Source: Harmonia axyridis
Taxonomy: Eukaryota > Arthropoda > Insecta > Coleoptera > Coccinellidae
NCBI RefSeq assembly: GCF_914767665.1
Contig: NC_059504.1
Coordinates: 28,002,001 to 28,066,000 of the forward strand
Direction: 5' to 3'
DNA: 64,000 nt
Under the pieces are notes generated by a model, which was not told the DNA's origin, did no database searches, and worked only from the letters and a program-made list of their open reading frames with translations. Below, piece after piece: positions 21,991 through 34,406 of this stretch (the first letter of the stretch is position 1; each line of letters starts with the position of its first letter). Position numbers and translations under genes: made by a program.

Positions 21991-22803
21991 TTTAAATTTG
22001 TCTTTATAATATTTCTGTATATATTTGTATAATTTTTTCTACTGTATATAGTTTTTCATTTGAAATTTTCAATGAATTCTTTTTTCTGAAATTGTCTATT
22101 GAATCTTATTCTTCAATTTAGGATTTGATCCTTTTATCCTTGATATCCATATCTCGGTGAAATAGAAATTTCACCGATATTTTCATTCTGTCCATTACAT
22201 ATGTTTATCTTTTCTAAGATAAACATTTCTAATGGACAGATTGAGAATATCAGTCCTGCCTAGACATAATTACTTCTAATGCTTAGAAATCCAAAAAAAT
22301 TGGAATGAAAGTCCGGTCAACTCCAGAATGCCCGCTATATTGAGTGAGAAAAAAAATGGAATCGGAAGAAATAATAAAGGAAAAACGTGTTTTTTTCATC
22401 TCAGGAATATTAGGTTGAAATAAATGTATTGGCTGGTTAAAAATTTTAAGTTCGTTTGAAGATGGAAAATTTTTAGATAAGTAATTTTAGATTTAATTAG
22501 GTATTAGAGTTAATAGTTTCATTTCCACTTTTTCATTTTTGATGAAATTCTTCTAATTTCCCGAATTGAGTTCTGGAACCCTGAGAAAAGTCATTAGGAT
22601 ATTAAAAAGTCGAAATTTTATAACGGTTATGCGCACTAGTCACGACGTCTAACATTTCAGAAGGTAACATTTCTATAAGCATTACAATAAATTTCCTTAC
22701 GAAATCTTTTCTCCAAATTCGTACTTTGTGTGTGTATAAATATTTTTTATTAATTTCTCAAGTCAAAATAAAAAGTTAATAATCTCATTCTGTTATATGT
22801 TAT

Positions 22804-23049
22804 ATGTCGACCTTCAAAAGTTACCGCACAAGGCTTCAGCATATTCAGCAGGCTGGTAAATTCGTCGCTGTGTATATGAAACTTATCAAAATATCTAAAA
22901 GTAAGTTGCACATCATAATTTCAAAATTTCCTCGAAATTTTGTAGCTAACATTAAAAATGATTCAAATCCATATCATTCTTCTGAGAAAAAAATTTGTAA
23001 TCACCACCCATTAGAATTGATAAATAGGTACTTAATGGACTTTCTCTGA
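22804..23049 (+). CDS. 81-codon ORF, unit 13
   Basis: Gln16, Cys65. Confidence 0.3.
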   Translation: MSTFKSYRTRLQHIQQAGKFVAVYMKLIKISKSKLHIIISKFPRNFVANIKNDSNPYHSSEKKICNHHPLELINRYLMDFL

Positions 23050-23305
23050 AGACCCTTTGTGAAAAGGTATATAAACAAATTTCAATTCAGCAATAACTTC
23101 AGTTAGTTTAGTTATGTTAAGGCTTACAGAGGAAGAAGAAGAATTCCTGTGATTCTACTCGATGCTTTCTCGCACTATGGTCCCACCTGTAGAGAGTGCT
23201 TACACACGTTCAAGTTACTTCAATCAAGTAGGCTGTGCATTGATTATTTGCCACGAAAATAGTTTCATATTTTTTTTAAATTGAAAAAAGTGGGAATATA
23301 ACAAA

Positions 23306-23848
23306 ATGGATAACAAGGTGATATTGAATAAAAGATTGGCAAAACTGAAGAATTATTCGAACAATATGAGAAGAACATTACATCTCAAAAACCTTATTAG
23401 CAATATAAGAAAACTTTCAGTTGAAGAATTGAATGAAATTGTTAATATCAAGAAGAACGATAATAAGGAAAATAATCAACTAGACAATAATTTGGGTATT
23501 TTGTGTGTGAATTGCCCTGAGGATGAAAATGAAAGAAGAAAAGGCGAAGAACTGGCTAAAGAACATTTGAATTTATGTTTGCAAAGGGCATACCTTTTCA
23601 AAAAAATGCTTGAATTTCCGGTATTCCAGATGAAAAATGGATTTCCGGTAATCAAATTTAACCAATATGATGTGTCTTTGAGACAAGGAAATGTTATTCT
23701 ACCCAGAAAACATTATTTCTACCACACCTTACCAAATCGTGCAAAAAAATGCTATAATGATGAAACGATAGAATCAATGGCAGATTGGTTAATAACAAAT
23801 AGTGCTTCCGTAAATTATGACCAATTATATGAACAATTGTTAAATTAA
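23306..23848 (+). CDS. 180-residue unrecognised protein, unit 13
   Basis: Lys8Asn, Asp75Asn, Asp89Asn, Ile169Val; the putative metal-site residues are kept. Confidence 0.62.
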   Translation: MDNKVILNKRLAKLKNYSNNMRRTLHLKNLISNIRKLSVEELNEIVNIKKNDNKENNQLDNNLGILCVNCPEDENERRKGEELAKEHLNLCLQRAYLFKKMLEFPVFQMKNGFPVIKFNQYDVSLRQGNVILPRKHYFYHTLPNRAKKCYNDETIESMADWLITNSASVNYDQLYEQLLN

Positions 23849-24661
23849 TTCAAATTTGTCTTTATATTATTTCTGTATATATTTGTATAATTTTTTCTAC
23901 TATATATAGTTTTTCATTTGAAATTTTCAATAAATTCTTCTTTCTGAAATTGTCTATTGAATCTTATTCTTCAATTTAGGATTTGATCCTTTTATCCTTG
24001 ATATCCATATCTCGGTGAAATAGAAATTTCACCGATATTTTCATTCTGTCCATTACATATGTTTATCTTTTCTAAGATAAACATTTCTAATGGACAGATT
24101 GAGAATATCAGTCCTGCCTAGACATAATTACTTCTAATGCTTAGAAATCCAAAAAAATTGGAATGAAAGTCCGGTCAACTCCAGAATGCCCGCTATATTG
24201 AGTGAGAAAAAAAATGGAATCGGAAGAAATAATAAAGGAAAAACGTGTTTTTTTCATCTCAGGAATATTAGGTTGAAATAAATGTATTGGCTGGTTAAAA
24301 ATTTCAAGTTCGTTTGAAGATGGAAAATTTTTAGATAAGTAATTTTAGATTTAATTAGGTATTAGAGTTAATAGTTTCATTTCCACTTTTTCATTTTGGA
24401 TGAAATTCTTCTAATTTCCCGAATTGAGTTCTGGAACCCTGAGAAAAGTCATTAGGATATTAAAAAGTCGAAATTTTATAACGGTTATGCGCACTAGTCA
24501 CGACGTCTAACATTTCAGAAGGTAACATTTCTATAAGCATTACAATAAATTTCCTTACGAATTCTTTTCTCCAAATTCGTACTTTGTGTGTGTATAAATA
24601 TTTTTTATTAATTTCTCAAGTCAAAATAAAAAGTTAATAATCTCATTCTGTTATATGTTAT

Positions 24662-24907
24662 ATGTCGACCTTCAAAAGTTACCGCACAAGGCTTCAGCAT
24701 ATTCAGCAGGCTGGTAAATTCGTCGCTGTGTATATGAAACTTATCAAAATATCTAAAAGTAAGTTGCACATCATAATTTCAAAATTTCCCCGAAATTTTG
24801 TAGCTAACATTAAAAATGATTCAAATCCATATCATTCTTCTGAGAAAAAAATTTTTAATCACCACCCATTAGAATTGATAAATAGGTACTTAATGGACTT
24901 TCTCTGA
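24662..24907 (+). CDS. 81-codon ORF, unit 14
   Basis: Gln16, Phe65; one synonymous CCC at Pro43. Confidence 0.3.
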   Translation: MSTFKSYRTRLQHIQQAGKFVAVYMKLIKISKSKLHIIISKFPRNFVANIKNDSNPYHSSEKKIFNHHPLELINRYLMDFL

Positions 24908-25163
24908 AGACCCTTTGTGAAAAGGTATATAAACAAATTTCAATTCAGCAATAACTTCAGTTAGTTTAGTTATGTTAAGGCTTACAGAGGAAGAAGAAGA
25001 ATTCCTGTGATTCTACTCGATGCTTTCTCGCACTATGGTCCCACCTGTAGAGAGTGCTTACACACGTTCAAGTTACTTCAATCAAGTAGGCTGTGCATTG
25101 ATTATTTGCCACGAAAATAGTTTCATATTTTTTTTAAATTGAAAAAAGTGGGAATATAACAAA

Positions 25164-25706
25164 ATGGATAACAAGGTGATATTGAAAAAAAGATTGGCAA
25201 AACTGAAGAATTATTCGAACAATATGAGAAGAACATTACATCTCAAAAACCTTATTAGCAATATAAGAAAACTTTCAGTTGAAGAATTGAATGAAATTGT
25301 TAATATCAAGAAGAACGATAATAAGGAAAATAATCAACTAGACAATAATTTGGGTATTTTGTGTGTGAATTGCCCTGAGGATGAAGATGAAAGAAGAAAA
25401 GGCGAAGAACTGGCTAAAGAACATTTGGATTTATGTTTGCAAAGGGCATACCTTTTCAAAAAAATGCTTGAATTTCCGGTATTCCAGATGAAAAATGGAT
25501 TTCCGGTAATCAAATTTAACCAATATGATGTGTCTTTGAGACAAGGAAATGTTATTCTACCCAGAAAACATTATTTCTACCACACCTTACCAAATAGTGC
25601 AAAAAAATGCTATAATGATGAAACGATAGAATCAATGGCAGATTGGTTAATAACAAATAGTGCTTCCATAAATTATGACCAATTATATGAACAATTGTTA
25701 AATTAA
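25164..25706 (+). CDS. 180-residue unrecognised protein, unit 14
   Basis: Arg145Ser, otherwise reference. Confidence 0.65.
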   Translation: MDNKVILKKRLAKLKNYSNNMRRTLHLKNLISNIRKLSVEELNEIVNIKKNDNKENNQLDNNLGILCVNCPEDEDERRKGEELAKEHLDLCLQRAYLFKKMLEFPVFQMKNGFPVIKFNQYDVSLRQGNVILPRKHYFYHTLPNSAKKCYNDETIESMADWLITNSASINYDQLYEQLLN

Positions 25707-26519
25707 TTTAAATTTGTCTTTATAATATTTCTGTATATATTTGTATAATTTTTTCTACTGTATATAGTTTTTCATTTGAAATTTTCAATAAATTCTTCTT
25801 TCTGAAATTGTCTATTGAATCTTATTCTTCAATTTAGGATATGATCCTTTTATCCTTGATATCCATATCTCGGTGAAATAGAAATTTCACCGATATTTTC
25901 ATTCTGTCCATTACATATGTTTATCTTTTCTAAGATAAACATTTCTAATGGACAGATTGAGAATATCAGTCCTGCCTAGACATAATTACTTCTAATGCTT
26001 AGAAATCCAAAAAAATTGGAATGAAAGTCCGGTCAACTCCAGAATGCCCGCTATATTGAGTGAGAAAAAAAATGGAATCGGAAGAAATAATAAAGGAAAA
26101 ACGTGTTTTTTTCATCTCAGGAATATAAGGTTGAAATAAATGTATTGGCTGGTTAAAAATTTTAAGTTCGTTTGAAGATGGAAAATTTTTAGATAAGTAA
26201 TTTTAGATTTGATTAGATATTAGAGTTAATAGTTTCATTTCCACTTTTTCATTTTTGATGAAATTCTTCTAATTTCCCGAATTGAGTTCTGGAACCCTAA
26301 GAAAAGTCATTAGGATATTAAAAAGTCGAAATTTTATAACGGTTATGCGCACTAGTCACGACGTCTAACATTTCAGAAGGTAACATTTCTATAAGCATTA
26401 CAATAAATTTCCTTACGAAATCTTTTCTCCAAATTCGTACTTTGTGTGTGTATAAATATTTTTTATTAATTTCTCAAGTCAAAATAAAAAGTTAATAATC
26501 TCATTCTGTTATATGTTAT

Positions 26520-26765
26520 ATGTCGACCTTCAGAAGTTACCGCACAAGGCTTCAGCATATTCAGCGGGCTGGTAAATTCGTCGCTGTGTATATGAAACTT
26601 ATCAAAATATCTAAAAGTAAGTTGCACATCATAATTTCGAAATTTCCTCGAAATTTTGTAGCTAACATTAAAAATGATTCAAATCCATATCATTCATCTG
26701 AGAAAAAAATTTTTAATCACCACCCATTAGAATTGATAAATAGGTACTTAATGGACTTTCTCTGA
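26520..26765 (+). CDS. 81-codon ORF, unit 15
   Basis: Lys5Arg and Arg16. This unit also has the TAA upstream-ORF stop typical of units 23-32. Confidence 0.3.
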   Translation: MSTFRSYRTRLQHIQRAGKFVAVYMKLIKISKSKLHIIISKFPRNFVANIKNDSNPYHSSEKKIFNHHPLELINRYLMDFL

Positions 26766-27021
26766 AGACCCTTTGTGAAAAGGTATATAAACAAATTTCA
26801 ATTCAGCAATAACTTCAGTTAGTTTAGTTATGTTAAGGCTTACAGAGGAAGAAGAAGAATTCCTGTAATTCTACTCGATGCTTTCTCGCACTATGGTCCC
26901 ACCTGTAGAGAGTGCTTACACACGTTCAAGTTACTTCAATCAAGTAGGCTGTGCATTGATTATTTGCCACGAAAATAGTTTCATATTTTTTTCAAATTGA
27001 AAAAAGTGGGAATATAACAAA

Positions 27022-27564
27022 ATGGATAACAAGGTGATATTGAAAAAAAGATTGGCAAAACTGAAGAATTATTCGAACAATATGAGAAGAACATTAAATC
27101 TAAAAAACCTTATTAGCAATATAAGAAAACTTTCAGTTGAAGAATTGAATGAAATTGTTAATATCAAGAAGAACGATAATAAGGAAAATAATCAACTAGA
27201 CAATAATTTGGGTATTTTTTGTGTGAATTGCCCTGAGGATAAAGATGAAAGAAGAAAAGGCGAAGAACTGGCTAAAGAACATTTGAATTTATGTTTGCAA
27301 AGGGCATACCTTTTCAAAAAAATGCTTGAATTTCCGGTATTCCAGATGAAAAATGGATTTCCGGTAATCAAATTTAACCAATATGATGTGTCTTTGAGAC
27401 AAGGAAATGTTATTCTACCCAGAAAACATTATTTCTACCACACCTTACCAAATCGTGCAAAAAAATGCTATAATGATGAAACGATAGAATCAATGGCAGA
27501 TTGGTTAATAACAAATAGTGCTTCCATAAATTATGACCAATTATATGAACAATTGTTAAATTAA
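27022..27564 (+). CDS. 180-residue unrecognised protein, unit 15
   Basis: His26Asn, Leu66Phe, Glu74Lys, Asp89Asn. Leu66Phe is next to Cys67, but all four putative metal ligands remain. Confidence 0.62.
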   Translation: MDNKVILKKRLAKLKNYSNNMRRTLNLKNLISNIRKLSVEELNEIVNIKKNDNKENNQLDNNLGIFCVNCPEDKDERRKGEELAKEHLNLCLQRAYLFKKMLEFPVFQMKNGFPVIKFNQYDVSLRQGNVILPRKHYFYHTLPNRAKKCYNDETIESMADWLITNSASINYDQLYEQLLN

Positions 27565-28377
27565 TTTGAATTTGTCTTTTTAATATTTCTGTATATATTT
27601 GTATAATTTTTTCTACTGTATATAGTTTTTCATTTGAAATTTTCAATAAATTCTTCTTTCTGAAATTGTCTATTGAATCTTATTCTTCAATTTAGGATTT
27701 GATCCTTTTATTCTTGATATCCATATCTCGGTGAAATAGAAATTTCACCGATATTTTCATTCTGTCCATTACATATGTTTATCTTTTCTAAGATAAACAT
27801 TTCTAATGGACAGATTGAGAATATCAGTCCTGCCTAGACATAATTACTTCTAATGCTTAGAAATCCAAAAAAATTGGAATGAAAGTGCGGTCAACTCCAG
27901 AATGCCCGCTATATTGAGTGAGAAAAAAAATGGAATCGGAAGAAATAATAAAGGAAAAACGTGTTTTTTTCATCTCAGGAATATTAGGTTGAAATAAATG
28001 TATTGGCTGGTTAAAAATTTTAAGTTCGTTTGAAGATGGAAAATTTTTAGATAAGTAATTTTAGATTTAATTAGTTATTAGAGTTAATAGTTTCATTTCC
28101 ACTTTTTCATTTTCGATGGAATTCTTCTAATTTCCCGAATTGAGTTCTGGAACCCTGAGAAAAGTCATTAGGATATTAAAAAGTCGAAATTTTATAACGG
28201 TTATGCGCACTAGTCACGACGTCTAACATTTCAGAAGGTAACATTTCTATAAGCATTACAATAAATTTCCTTACGAAATCTTTTCTCCAAATTCGTACTT
28301 TGTGTGTGTATAAATATTTTTTATTAATTTCTCAAGTCAAAATAAAAAGTTAATAATCTCATTCTGTTATATGTTAT

Positions 28378-28623
28378 ATGTCGACCTTCAAAAGTTACCG
28401 CACAAGGCTTCAGCATATTCAGCGGGCTGGTAAATTCGTCGCTGTGTATATGAAACTCATCAAAATATCTAAAAGTAAGTTGCACATCATAATTTCAAAA
28501 CTTCCTCGAAATTTTGTAGCTAATATTAAAAATGATTCAAATCCATATCATTCATCTGAGAAAAAAATTTTTAATCACCACCCATTAGAATTGATAAATA
28601 GGTACTTAATGGACTTTCTCTGA
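28378..28623 (+). CDS. 81-codon ORF, unit 16
   Basis: Arg16, Phe42Leu. Confidence 0.3.
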   Translation: MSTFKSYRTRLQHIQRAGKFVAVYMKLIKISKSKLHIIISKLPRNFVANIKNDSNPYHSSEKKIFNHHPLELINRYLMDFL

Positions 28624-28879
28624 AGACCCTTTGTGAAAAGGTATATAAACAAATTTCAATTCAGCAATAACTTCAGTTAGTTTAGTTATGTTGAGGCTTA
28701 CAGAGGAAGAAGAAGAATTCCTGTGATTCTACTCGATGCTTTCTCGCACTATGGTCCCACCTGTAGAGAGTGCTAACACACGTTCAAGTTACTTCAATCA
28801 AGTAGGCTGTGCATTGATTATTTGCCACGAAAATAGTTTCATATTGTTTTTAAATTGAAAAAAGTGGGAATGTAACAAA

Positions 28880-29062
28880 ATGGATAACAAGGTGATATTG
28901 AAAAAAAGATTGGCAAAACTGAAGAATTATTCGAACAATATGAGAAGAACATTACATCTCAAAAACCTTATTAGCAATATAAGAAAACTTTCAGTTGAAG
29001 AATTGAATGAAATTGTTAATTTTCATTCTGTCCATTACATATGTTTATCTTTTCTAAGATAA
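28880..29062 (+). pseudogene. Truncated 180-residue gene, unit 16
   Basis: A 592-bp deletion (junction 29020/29021) joins codon 47 to the left arm of the 76-bp inverted repeat. The frame reads 13 foreign residues and stops, giving 60 residues without the cysteine motif. The AATAAA is lost too. About 2 bp (AT) are shared at the breakpoints, consistent with end joining. The leader shares three private changes with unit 17, so 16 and 17 were sister copies before the deletion. Confidence 0.9.
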
Positions 29063-29643
29063 ACATTTCTAATGGACAGATTGAGAATATCAGTCCTGCC
29101 TAGACATAATTACTTCTAATGCTTAGAAATCCAAAAAAATTGGAATGAAAGTCCGGTCAACTCCAGAATGCCCGCTATATTGAGTGAGAAAAAAAATGGA
29201 ATCGGAAGAAATAATAAAGGAAAAACGTGTTTTTTTCATCTCAGGAATATTAGGTTGAAATAAATGTATTGGCTGGTTAAAAATTTTAAGTTCGTTTGAA
29301 GATGGAAAATTTTTAGAAGAGTAATTTTAGATTTAATTAGGTATTAGAGTTAATAGTTTCATTTCCACTTTTTCATTTTTGATGAAATTCTTCTAATTTC
29401 CCGAATTGAGTTCTGGAACCCTGAGAAAAGTCATTAGGATATCAAAAAGTCGAAATTTTATAACGGTTATGCGCACTAGTCACGACGTCTAACATTTCAG
29501 AAGGTAACATTTCTATAAGCATTACAATAAATTTCCTTACGAAATCTTTTCTCCAAATTCGTACTTTGTGTGTGTATAAATATTTTTTATTAATTTCTCA
29601 AGTCAAAATAAAAAGTTAATAATTTCATTCTGTTATATGTTAT

Positions 29644-29889
29644 ATGTCGACCTTCAAAAGTTACCGCACAAGGCTTCAGCATATTCAGCAGGCTGGTAAA
29701 TTCGTCGCTGTGTATATGAAACTTATCAAAATATCTAAAAGTAAGTTGCACATCATAATTTCAAAATTTCCTCGAAATTTTGTAGCTAACATTAAAAATG
29801 ATTCAAATCCATATCATTCTTCTGAGAAAAAAATTTTTAATCACCACCCATTAGAATTGATAAATAGGTACTTAATGGACTTTCTCTGA
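29644..29889 (+). CDS. 81-codon ORF, unit 17
   Basis: Ile14, Gln16, Phe65. Confidence 0.3.
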   Translation: MSTFKSYRTRLQHIQQAGKFVAVYMKLIKISKSKLHIIISKFPRNFVANIKNDSNPYHSSEKKIFNHHPLELINRYLMDFL

Positions 29890-30145
29890 AGACCCTTTGT
29901 GAAAAGGTATATAAACAAATTTCAATTCAGCAATAACTTCAGTTAGTTTAGTTATGTTGAGGCTTACAGAGGAAGAAGAAGAATTCCTGTGATTCTACTC
30001 GATGCTTTCTCGCACTATGGTCCCACCTGTAGAGAGTGCTAACACACGTTCAAGTTACTTCAATCAAGTAGGCTGTGCATTGATTATTTGCCACGAAAAT
30101 AGTTTCATATTGTTTTTAAATTGAAAAAAGTGGGAATGTAACAAA

Positions 30146-30688
30146 ATGGATAACAAGGTGATATTGAAAAAAAGATTGGCAAAACTGAAGAATTATTCGA
30201 ACAATATGAGAAGAACATTACATCTCAAAAACCTTATTAGCAATATAAGAAAACTTTCAGTTGAAGAATTGAATGAAATTGTTAATATCAAGAAGAACGA
30301 TAATAAGGAAAATAATCAACTAGACAATAATTTGGGTATTTTGTGTGTGAATTGCCCTGAGGATGAAGATGAAAGAAGAAAAGGCGAAGAACTGGCTAAA
30401 GAACATTTGGATTTATGTTTGCAAAGGGCATACCTTTTCAAAAAAATGCTTGAATTTCCGGTATTCCAGATGAAAAATGGATTTCCGGTAATCAAATTTA
30501 ACCAATATGATGTGTCTTTGAGACAAGGAAATGTTATTCTACCAAGAAAACATTATTTCTACCACACCTTACCAAATCGTGCAAAAAAATGCTATAATGA
30601 TGAAACGATAGAATCAATGGCAGATTGGTTAATAACAAATAGTGCTTCCATAAATTATGACCAATTATATGAACAATTGTTAAATTAA
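30146..30688 (+). CDS. 180-residue unrecognised protein, unit 17
   Basis: Reference protein; synonymous CCA at Pro133, shared with unit 18. The base two before the AACAAAATGG start context is G rather than A, as in unit 16. Confidence 0.65.
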   Translation: MDNKVILKKRLAKLKNYSNNMRRTLHLKNLISNIRKLSVEELNEIVNIKKNDNKENNQLDNNLGILCVNCPEDEDERRKGEELAKEHLDLCLQRAYLFKKMLEFPVFQMKNGFPVIKFNQYDVSLRQGNVILPRKHYFYHTLPNRAKKCYNDETIESMADWLITNSASINYDQLYEQLLN

Positions 30689-31501
30689 TTTAAATTTGTC
30701 TTTATAATATTTCTGTATATATTTGTATAATTTTTTCTACTGTATATAGTTTTTCATATGAAATTTTCAATAAATTCTTTTTTCTGAAATTGTCTATTGA
30801 ATCTTATTCTTCAATTTAGGATTTGATCCTTTTATCCTTGATATCCATATCTCGGTGAAATAGAAATTTCACCGATATTTTCATTCTGTCCATTACATAT
30901 GTTTATCTTTTCTAAGATAAACATTTCTAATGGACAGATTGAGAATATCAGTCCTGCCTAGACATAATTACTTCTAATGCTTAGAAATCCAAAAAAATTG
31001 GAATGAAAGTCCGGTCAACTCCAAAATGCCCGCTATATTGAGTGAGAAAAAAAATGGAATCGGAAGAAATAATAAAGGAAAAACGTGTTTTTTTCATCTC
31101 AGGAATATTAGGTTGAAATAAATGTATTGGCTGGTTAAAAATTTTAAGTTCGTTTAAAGATGGAAAATTTTTAGATAAGTAATTTTAGATTTAATTAGGT
31201 ATTAGAGTTAATAGTTTCATTTCCACTTTTTCATTTTTGATGAAATTCTTCTAATTTCCCGAATTGAGTTCTGGAACCCTGAGAAAAGTCATTAGGATAT
31301 TAAAAAGTCGAAATTTTATAACGGTTATGCGCACTAGTCACGACGTCTAACATTTCAGAAGGTAACATTTCTATAAGCATTACAATAAATTTCCTTACGA
31401 AATCTTTTCTCCAAATTCGTACTTTGTGTGTGTATAAATATTTTTTATTAATTTCTCAAGTCAAAATAAAAAGTTGATAATCTCATTCTGTTATATGTTA
31501 T

Positions 31502-31747
31502 ATGTCGACCTTCAAAAGTTACCGCACAAGGCTTCAGCATATTCAGCTGGCTGGTAAATTCGTCGCTGTGTATATGAAACTTATCAAAATATCTAAAAGT
31601 AAGTTGCACATCATAATTTCAAAATTTCCTCGAAATTTTGTAGCTAACATTAAAAATGATTCAAATCCATATCATTCTTCTGAGAAAAAAATTTGTAATC
31701 ACCACCCATTAGAATTGATAAATAGGTACTTAATGGACTTTCTCTGA
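31502..31747 (+). CDS. 81-codon ORF, unit 18
   Basis: Leu16 (unique), Cys65. Confidence 0.3.
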   Translation: MSTFKSYRTRLQHIQLAGKFVAVYMKLIKISKSKLHIIISKFPRNFVANIKNDSNPYHSSEKKICNHHPLELINRYLMDFL

Positions 31748-32003
31748 AGACCCTTTGTGAAAAGGTATATAAACAAATTTCAATTCAGCAATAACTTCAG
31801 TTAGTTTAGTTATGTTAAGGCTTACAGAGGAAGAAGAAGAATTCCTGTGATTCTACTCGATGCTTTCTCGCACTATGGTCCCACCTGTAGAGAGTGCTTA
31901 CACACGTTCAAGTTACTTCAATCAAGTAGGCTGTGCATTGATTATTTGCCACGAAAATAGTTTCATATTTTTTTTAAATTGAAAAAAGTGGGAATATAAC
32001 AAA

Positions 32004-32546
32004 ATGGATAACAAGGTGATATTGAAAAAAAGATTGGCAAAACTGAAGAATTATTCGAACAATATGAGAAGAACATTACATCTCAAAAACCTTATTAGCA
32101 ATATAAGAAAACTTTCAGTTGAAGAATTGAATGAAATTGTTAATATCAAGAAGAACGATAATAAGGAAAATAAGCAACTAGACAATAATTTGGGTATTTT
32201 GTGTGTGAATTGCCCTGAGGATGAAGATGAAAGAAGAAAAGGCGAAGAACTGGCTAAAGAACATTTGGATTTATGTTTGCAAAGGGAATACCTTTTCAAA
32301 AAAATGCTTGAATTTCCGGTATTCCAGATGAAAAATGGATTTCCGGTAATCAAATTTAACCAATATGATGTGTCTTTGAGACAAGGAAATGTTATTCTAC
32401 CAGGAAAACATTATTTTTACCACACCTTACCAAATCGTGCAAAAAAATGCTATAATGATGAAACGATAGAATCAATGGCAGATTGGTTAATAACAAATAG
32501 TGCTTCCATAAATTATGACCAATTATATGAACAATTGTTAAATTAA
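32004..32546 (+). CDS. 180-residue unrecognised protein, unit 18
   Basis: Asn57Lys, Ala95Glu, Arg134Gly; a synonymous TTT at Phe138. Confidence 0.62.
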   Translation: MDNKVILKKRLAKLKNYSNNMRRTLHLKNLISNIRKLSVEELNEIVNIKKNDNKENKQLDNNLGILCVNCPEDEDERRKGEELAKEHLDLCLQREYLFKKMLEFPVFQMKNGFPVIKFNQYDVSLRQGNVILPGKHYFYHTLPNRAKKCYNDETIESMADWLITNSASINYDQLYEQLLN

Positions 32547-33361
32547 TTTAAATTTGTCTTTTTAATATTTCTGTATATATTTGTATAATTTTTTCTACTG
32601 TATATAGTTTTTCATTTGAAATTTTCAATAAATTCTTCTTTCTGAAATTGTCTATTGAATCTTATTCTTCAATTTAGGATTTGATCCTTTTATCCTTGAT
32701 ATCCATATCTCGGTGAAATAGAAATTTCACCGATATTTTCATTCTGTCCATTACATATGTTTTTCTCTTTTCTAAGATAAACATTTCTAATGGACAGATT
32801 GAGAATATCAGTCCTGCCTAGACATAATTACTTCTAATGCTTAGAAATCCAAAAAAATTGGAATGAAAGTCCGGTCAACTCCAGAATGCCCGCTATATTG
32901 AGTGAGAAAAAAAATGGAATCGGAAGAAATAATAAAGGAAAAACGTGTTTTTTTCATCTCAGGAATATTAGGTTGAAATAAATGTATTGGCTGGTTAAAA
33001 ATTTTAAGTTCGTTTGAAGATGGAAAATTTTTAGATAAGTAATTTTAGATTTAATTAGTTATTAGAGTTAATAGTTTCATTTCCACTTTTTCATTTTTGA
33101 TGAAATTCTTCTAATTTCCCGAATTGAGTTCTGGAACCCTGAGAAAAGTCATTAGGATATTAAAAAGTCGAAATTTTATAACGGTTATGCGCACTAGTCA
33201 CGACGTCTAACATTTCAGAAGGTAACATTTCTATAAGCATTACAATAAATTTCCTTACGAAATCTTTTCTCCAAATTCGTACTTTGTGTGTGTATAAATA
33301 TTTTTTATTAATTTCTCAAGTCAAAATAAAAAGTTAATAATCTCATTCTGTTATATGTTAT

Positions 33362-33607
33362 ATGTCGACCTTCAAAAGTTACCGCACAAGGCTTCAGCAT
33401 ATTCAGCAGGCTGGTAAATTCGTCGCTGTGTATATGAAACTTATCAAAATATCTAAAAGTGAGTTGCACATCATAATTTCAAAATTTCCTCGAAATTTTG
33501 TAGCTAACATTAAAAATGATTCAAATCCATATCATTCTTCTGAGAAAAAAATTTTTAATCACCACCCATTAGAATTGATAAATAGGTACTTAATGGACTT
33601 TCTCTGA
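33362..33607 (+). CDS. 81-codon ORF, unit 19
   Basis: Lys34Glu with the GTGAGT donor variant, as in unit 12. Confidence 0.3.
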   Translation: MSTFKSYRTRLQHIQQAGKFVAVYMKLIKISKSELHIIISKFPRNFVANIKNDSNPYHSSEKKIFNHHPLELINRYLMDFL

Positions 33608-33863
33608 AGACCCTTTGTGAAAAGGTATATAAACAAATTTCAATTCAGCAATAACTTCAGTTAGTTTAGTTATGTTGAGGCTTACAGAGGAAGAAGAAGA
33701 ATTCCTGTGATTCTACTCGATGCTTTCTCGCACTTTGGTCCCACCTGTAGAGAGTGCTTACACACGTTCAAGTTACTTCAATCAAGTAGGCTGTGCATTG
33801 ATTATTTGCCACGAAAATAGTTTCATATTTTTTTTAAATTGAAAAAAGTGGGAATATAACAAA

Positions 33864-34406
33864 ATGGATAACAAGGTGATATTGAAAAAAAGATTGGCAA
33901 AACTGAAAAATTATTCGAACAATATGAGAAGAACATTACATCTCAAAAACCTTATTAGCAATATAAGAAAACTTTCAGTTGAAGAATTGAATGAAATTGT
34001 TAATATCAAGAAGAACGATAATAAGGAAAATAATCAACTAGACAATAATTTGGGTATTTTGTGTGTGAATTGCCCTGAGGATGAAGATGAAAGAAGAAAA
34101 GGCGAAGAACTGGCTAAAGAACATTTGAATTTATGTTTGCAAAGGGCATACCTTTTCAAAAAAATGCTTGAATTTCCGGTATTCCAGATGAAAAATGGAT
34201 TTCCGGTAATCAAATTTAACCAATATGATGTGTCTTTGAGACAAGGAAATGTTATTCTACCCAGAAAACATTATTTCTACCACACCTTACCAAATCGTGC
34301 AAAAAAATGCTATAATGATGAAACGATTGAATCAATGGCAGATTGGTTAATAACAAATAGTGCTTCCATAAATTATGACCAATTATATGAACAATTGTTA
34401 AATTAA
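33864..34406 (+). CDS. 180-residue unrecognised protein, unit 19
   Basis: Asn89; shares the synonymous ATT at Ile155 and AAA at Lys16 with unit 12. Confidence 0.65.
   Translation: MDNKVILKKRLAKLKNYSNNMRRTLHLKNLISNIRKLSVEELNEIVNIKKNDNKENNQLDNNLGILCVNCPEDEDERRKGEELAKEHLNLCLQRAYLFKKMLEFPVFQMKNGFPVIKFNQYDVSLRQGNVILPRKHYFYHTLPNRAKKCYNDETIESMADWLITNSASINYDQLYEQLLN

Noticed and set aside
27410..27646. Minus-strand ORF of 78 codons
   Set aside because: Shadow of the 180-codon ORF, open only in one unit because of chance substitutions.
32051..32353. Minus-strand ORF of 100 codons
   Set aside because: Antisense to the 180-codon ORF and open only in unit 18; not kept in other copies.
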